Below, piece after piece: positions 53,208 through 55,782 of a stretch of DNA of 55,782 nt. Origin of the DNA: Comamonadaceae bacterium (GTDB lineage Bacteria; Pseudomonadota; Gammaproteobacteria; Burkholderiales; Burkholderiaceae_C); assembly GCA_947450765.1 (NCBI GenBank), contig CANFXC010000011.1, forward strand, positions 1 through 55,782, written 5' to 3'. The notes under the pieces were generated by a model. It saw nothing but the letters and a program-made list of their open reading frames with translations, was not told the DNA's origin and made no database searches. Numbering within the stretch: position 1 is the first letter of the stretch; each line of letters starts with the position of its first letter. Made by a program: the position numbers and the translations under genes.

Positions 53208-53236
53208 CGAACGATAATGTTCGATAATCGATCGAA
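53208..53236. promoter_or_regulatory. Overlapping palindromes upstream of the IclR-type gene (probable regulator site)
   Basis: Two overlapping inverted repeats: CGAAC-N6-GTTCG (53208-53223) and TTCGAT-N5-ATCGAA (53220-53236). CGATAAT also occurs twice, 10 bases apart, on one helix face. The cluster ends 17 bases before the IclR start and lies about 120 bases from the divergent LivK-type start, fitting autoregulation and control of the transporter-pca operon. Confidence 0.55.
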
Positions 53237-53253
53237 ATACGGGTTACACCCAT

Positions 53254-54054
53254 ATGCCCAACACCCTAACTCAGCCTGCCAACACCGACATCCGCACCGC
53301 TTTGGACAAACGCGACTGGATCGCCGGCCTTGAAAAAGGCCTGTCGGTGATCGAGAGCTTTGACGATGCCAACCCGCGCATGACCGCCAGTCAGGCCGGG
53401 CTGCGCTGCGGCATCACTAGGACGGCGGCAAGGCGGTACTTGCTGACGCTGGCGCATCTGGGCTATGTCGCCACCGACGGCAAACTGTTTTGGCTGACGC
53501 CGCGGGTGCTGCGAATGGGCCAGTCCTACCTCGAGTCGGCGCGCTTGCCGCGCATCGTGCAGCCATTTTTGCAGCGCGTCACCGCCGGCACGCAAGAAAG
53601 CGCTTTTGTCAGCGTGATGGACGGTGACGACATCGTCTACATCGCCCGCAACGGCTCTAACCGCGTCATGAACACCGGTTACGTGCTCGGCGCGCGGGTG
53701 CCTGCGCAGGTGACGGCGGCGGGTTTGATGCTGCTGGCCCTGCGTGGCCCCGAATGGGTTGAAGCCTGGCTGACCCACAACGCCCTGAGCGCCTACACCT
53801 CGCACACGATTGCCAGCAAGGATCGCTTGCGCCTTGAACTGGCTCGTGTGCGGGCGCAAGGTTGGGCGCTGTCAGAGCAGCAACTCGAACTCAACTACCG
53901 CGGCATCGCCGTGCCGCTACGCGACCGGCACGGCCAAGTGATGGGTGCGCTGAGTGTGACCATGCCGATGGGCCACGAGTCGAGTGACGACGCCGTCAGG
54001 CGCGTGCTGAACGTGTTGAGCGAAACGGCGCAGGGAATGCGCCATTTGGTCTGA
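53254..54054 (+). CDS. IclR-family transcriptional regulator
   Basis: A 266-residue regulator. The N-terminal winged helix spans about residues 25-90 (GLEKGLSVIESFDDANPRMTASQAG read in parts, GITRTAARRYLLTLAHLGYV), and the effector domain follows (ESAFVSVMDGDDIVYIARNG, GYVLGARVPAQVTAAGLMLLA, GIAVPLRDRHGQVMGALSVTMP). The opening GLEKGLSVIE and the domain layout resemble PcaR/PcaU-type regulators of protocatechuate genes, in agreement with the divergent transporter-pca operon. It converges on the xanthine dehydrogenase-family gene with 2 bases between stops. Confidence 0.93.
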   Translation: MPNTLTQPANTDIRTALDKRDWIAGLEKGLSVIESFDDANPRMTASQAGLRCGITRTAARRYLLTLAHLGYVATDGKLFWLTPRVLRMGQSYLESARLPRIVQPFLQRVTAGTQESAFVSVMDGDDIVYIARNGSNRVMNTGYVLGARVPAQVTAAGLMLLALRGPEWVEAWLTHNALSAYTSHTIASKDRLRLELARVRAQGWALSEQQLELNYRGIAVPLRDRHGQVMGALSVTMPMGHESSDDAVRRVLNVLSETAQGMRHLV

Positions 54055-54056
54055 GC

Positions 54057-55781
54057 TCACTGCTGCATCAAAGCCCACATCCGGGCTGACGACAGCGGCA
54101 TTTGCAGCAGCGGTGATTTGCCGGCCATGCCGGCGCGGGCCAGTGCATCGGCCACCGCATTGACCACCGTCGGGCCAGCGCCGATGGTGCCGAGTTCGCC
54201 CACGCCTTTGACGCCGAGCGGGTTGTTCAGACACGGTACAGAGATGTCCATTTCGGTCTTGAAGTCGGGGGAATCTTCAGCGCGTGGCGCGACATAGTCC
54301 ATCAAACTGCCGGTCAAAGGCTGACCGGTTTCACGGTCATAAACCACTTGCTCGTACAGCGCTTGACCGATGCCTTGAACCGCACCGCCGTCGAGCTGGC
54401 CGCGCACGATCATCGGGTTCACCACCCGGCCGACATCGTTGACAGAGGCATACGCCACCACCGCTACATGGCCGGTCAGCGGGTCGACTTCGACTTCGCT
54501 GATGTGGCAGCCGTTGGGCCAGCTCGGGCCGCTTGCAGCCGAGGTAGAGTTCATGAAAATGCGTTGCTCGGCTTGCCGCCCGGCCAGCGCAAAAATGTCA
54601 GTGCTCAGGTCAGTCCCGATCACTTGCAGACGGCCGTTGCGGTACTCGATGTCTGCCGCTGAGGCTTCAAACTCCAGCGCGGCCAGCCGCTTGGCTTCGG
54701 CAATGGTGCGGTCAGCGCCAACACGCATGGCCGAACCGCCGGTGAACAACGAGCGCGAACCGGCGCTGCCAAAACCGTCGCCGCGGTCGGTGTCGCCAAG
54801 CACCACGCGGACTTGTTCAATCGGCACGCCAAAGGCGTCCACCACCAACTGCGCGAGCGAGGTCAAGATGCCCTGCCCCATGCCGTTGACGGCTGAAAAA
54901 ACCTCGATCATGCCGTCGGCTTGCACCGCCACCGTGACAGTTTCTTCAAGCGCATTGCCGCCCGTCCACTCCAGGAAAGTAGCGATGCCTTGACCGCGCA
55001 ACAAGCCGCGTTGAGCCGAGTCTGCCGCGCGCGCCGCAAAGCCAGACCAATCCGCCAGCACCAAGGCTTGGTCCATGATGGATTCAAACTGACCGCAGTC
55101 ATAGGTCTGGCCCATCGGGTTTTTGTACGGCATTTGCGCTGGCGCAATGAAGTTGCGGCGGCGCAGTGCCACGCGGTCGATGCCGGTTTGCCGCGCAGCC
55201 TCGTCCATCAACCGCTCCATGCTGAAAATGGCTTCAGGCCGACCCGCGCCACGGTAAGCGCCTGTCGGAGAGGTGTTGGTCAGCACCGCCTTGAAATGAA
55301 AATCAATGGTCTGAATGTCGTAGACGCTGGTCTGCACCCACGGGCCGATCAAGAGCTGAATCGTCACGCCGGTGCCGGTCGGGTAGGCGCCCACATTGGC
55401 CAGCGAAGCCACCCGCAACGCCAAAATTTTGCCGCTGGCGTCGAGTGCCAATTCGGCCGTCGTCTGCAAGTCGCGACCGTGCGAGGCTGAGATGAATTCT
55501 TCGCTGCGGTCGGCCACCCACTTGATGGGGCGCTTCAGGGCGCGGGCGCAAAAAGCAATCGCCAAGTCTTCCGGGTAAACGCCGGTCTTCATGCCGAAGC
55601 CGCCGCCGACATCGCCCACCACCACGCGCACATCGGCGCGAGCCAGACCCAACGCGTCACACACCGAATTGCGCACACCCGACGGCATTTGCGTGCTCAT
55701 GCGAATCGTCAGTCGACCAGTCACCGGATCAGGCATGGCCAGCACCGTGCGCGGCTCCAAACTCAACGCCGACAGCCGCTG
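54057..55781 (-). CDS. Xanthine dehydrogenase/aldehyde oxidase-family molybdopterin-binding subunit, 5' truncated by window edge
   Basis: Large subunit of a molybdenum hydroxylase; about 575 residues visible. The frame is open to the window edge (QRLSALSLEPRTVLA), and the family has about 200 further N-terminal residues, so the start lies outside. Recognisable parts are GGFGMKTGVYPEDLAIAF, SPTGAYRGAGRPEAIFSMERLMDEA, EWTGGNALEETVTV, GMGQGILTSLAQLVVDAFG, GDTDRGDGFGSAGSRSLFTGG and the C-terminal GVGELGTIGAGPTVVNAV with the catalytic Glu. The AYRGAGRPE loop differs from the AYRCSFR loop of CO dehydrogenase, so an aromatic, purine-like or aldehyde substrate is more likely. FAD and Fe-S subunits are not in the window. 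Confidence 0.93.
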   Translation of the reverse strand, partial: QRLSALSLEPRTVLAMPDPVTGRLTIRMSTQMPSGVRNSVCDALGLARADVRVVVGDVGGGFGMKTGVYPEDLAIAFCARALKRPIKWVADRSEEFISASHGRDLQTTAELALDASGKILALRVASLANVGAYPTGTGVTIQLLIGPWVQTSVYDIQTIDFHFKAVLTNTSPTGAYRGAGRPEAIFSMERLMDEAARQTGIDRVALRRRNFIAPAQMPYKNPMGQTYDCGQFESIMDQALVLADWSGFAARAADSAQRGLLRGQGIATFLEWTGGNALEETVTVAVQADGMIEVFSAVNGMGQGILTSLAQLVVDAFGVPIEQVRVVLGDTDRGDGFGSAGSRSLFTGGSAMRVGADRTIAEAKRLAALEFEASAADIEYRNGRLQVIGTDLSTDIFALAGRQAEQRIFMNSTSAASGPSWPNGCHISEVEVDPLTGHVAVVAYASVNDVGRVVNPMIVRGQLDGGAVQGIGQALYEQVVYDRETGQPLTGSLMDYVAPRAEDSPDFKTEMDISVPCLNNPLGVKGVGELGTIGAGPTVVNAVADALARAGMAGKSPLLQMPLSSARMWALMQQ

Positions 55782-55782
55782 A

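Overview
The window is bacterial chromosome of moderately high GC. The encoded proteins look betaproteobacterial, most likely Burkholderiales and plausibly Comamonadaceae. The clues are the RpoD sequence, a methanolan-type eps gene set, a gcvT-gcvH-gcvP run with a single-chain GcvP, and many LivKHMGF transporters attached to small catabolic operons. The family placement is inference. I saw no tRNA, rRNA, insertion sequence, prophage or CRISPR array.

Region 1 (1-15.6 kb): the 3' part of rpoD with a strong terminator, then an exopolysaccharide locus in two converging arms. The plus arm encodes a small membrane-anchored protein, a Wzx-type flippase, a Wzy/WaaL-type polymerase or ligase, and three glycosyltransferases (GT2, GT2, GT4). 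The minus arm encodes the initiating transferase EpsB, outer-membrane barrel EpsL, export protein EpsE, chain-length protein EpsF, BY-kinase-like EpsG, and a VanZ-WecG/TagA fusion. Together they form a nearly complete Wzx/Wzy-type machine. No exosortase lies in the window.

Region 2 (15.9-21.6 kb): the glycine cleavage operon gcvT-gcvH-gcvP, followed by a secreted FKBP-type prolyl isomerase and a dienelactone hydrolase family protein.

Region 3 (21.6-33.8 kb, all minus): an operon-like run with a LivK-type binding protein, LivHMGF, an SDR, a DUF4387/AtuA pair, a GntR/UTRA regulator, an aconitase-type hydro-lyase in two subunits (LeuC/LeuD-like), a flavoprotein dehydrogenase, and an isocitrate lyase/PEP mutase superfamily lyase with the KRCGH motif. 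The set suggests import of a branched organic acid, redox and hydration steps, and C-C cleavage to a 2-oxo acid.

Region 4 (34-42.6 kb): an unusual cluster with four paralogous PuuE-like (polysaccharide deacetylase fold) hydrolases, two isochorismatase-fold amidases, an Asp/Glu/hydantoin racemase-like protein, a MmgE/PrpD protein, a SnoaL-like protein, a tautomerase-SnoaL fusion, and the remnant of a phytanoyl-CoA dioxygenase gene. A perfect palindrome, TTGTTC-N8-GAACAA, occurs twice: between the region 3 operon and the first PuuE paralog, and upstream of the amidase-PuuE-PuuE operon. This links regions 3 and 4 as one likely regulon. My hypothesis is catabolism of a cyclic imide, ureide or similar ring: ring opening, half-amide hydrolysis, then hydration and cleavage of the resulting dicarboxylate.

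Region 5 (42.7-55.8 kb): a second LivKHMGF transporter with a protocatechuate-branch set (a QuiC-like 3-dehydroshikimate dehydratase split into two genes, PcaB-like, and a PcaC-PcaD fusion in the order opposite to that known for PcaL), then arfB and an alpha/beta hydrolase. A divergent IclR regulator and the truncated end of a xanthine dehydrogenase-family large subunit close the window. Protocatechuate 3,4-dioxygenase genes are not in the window.
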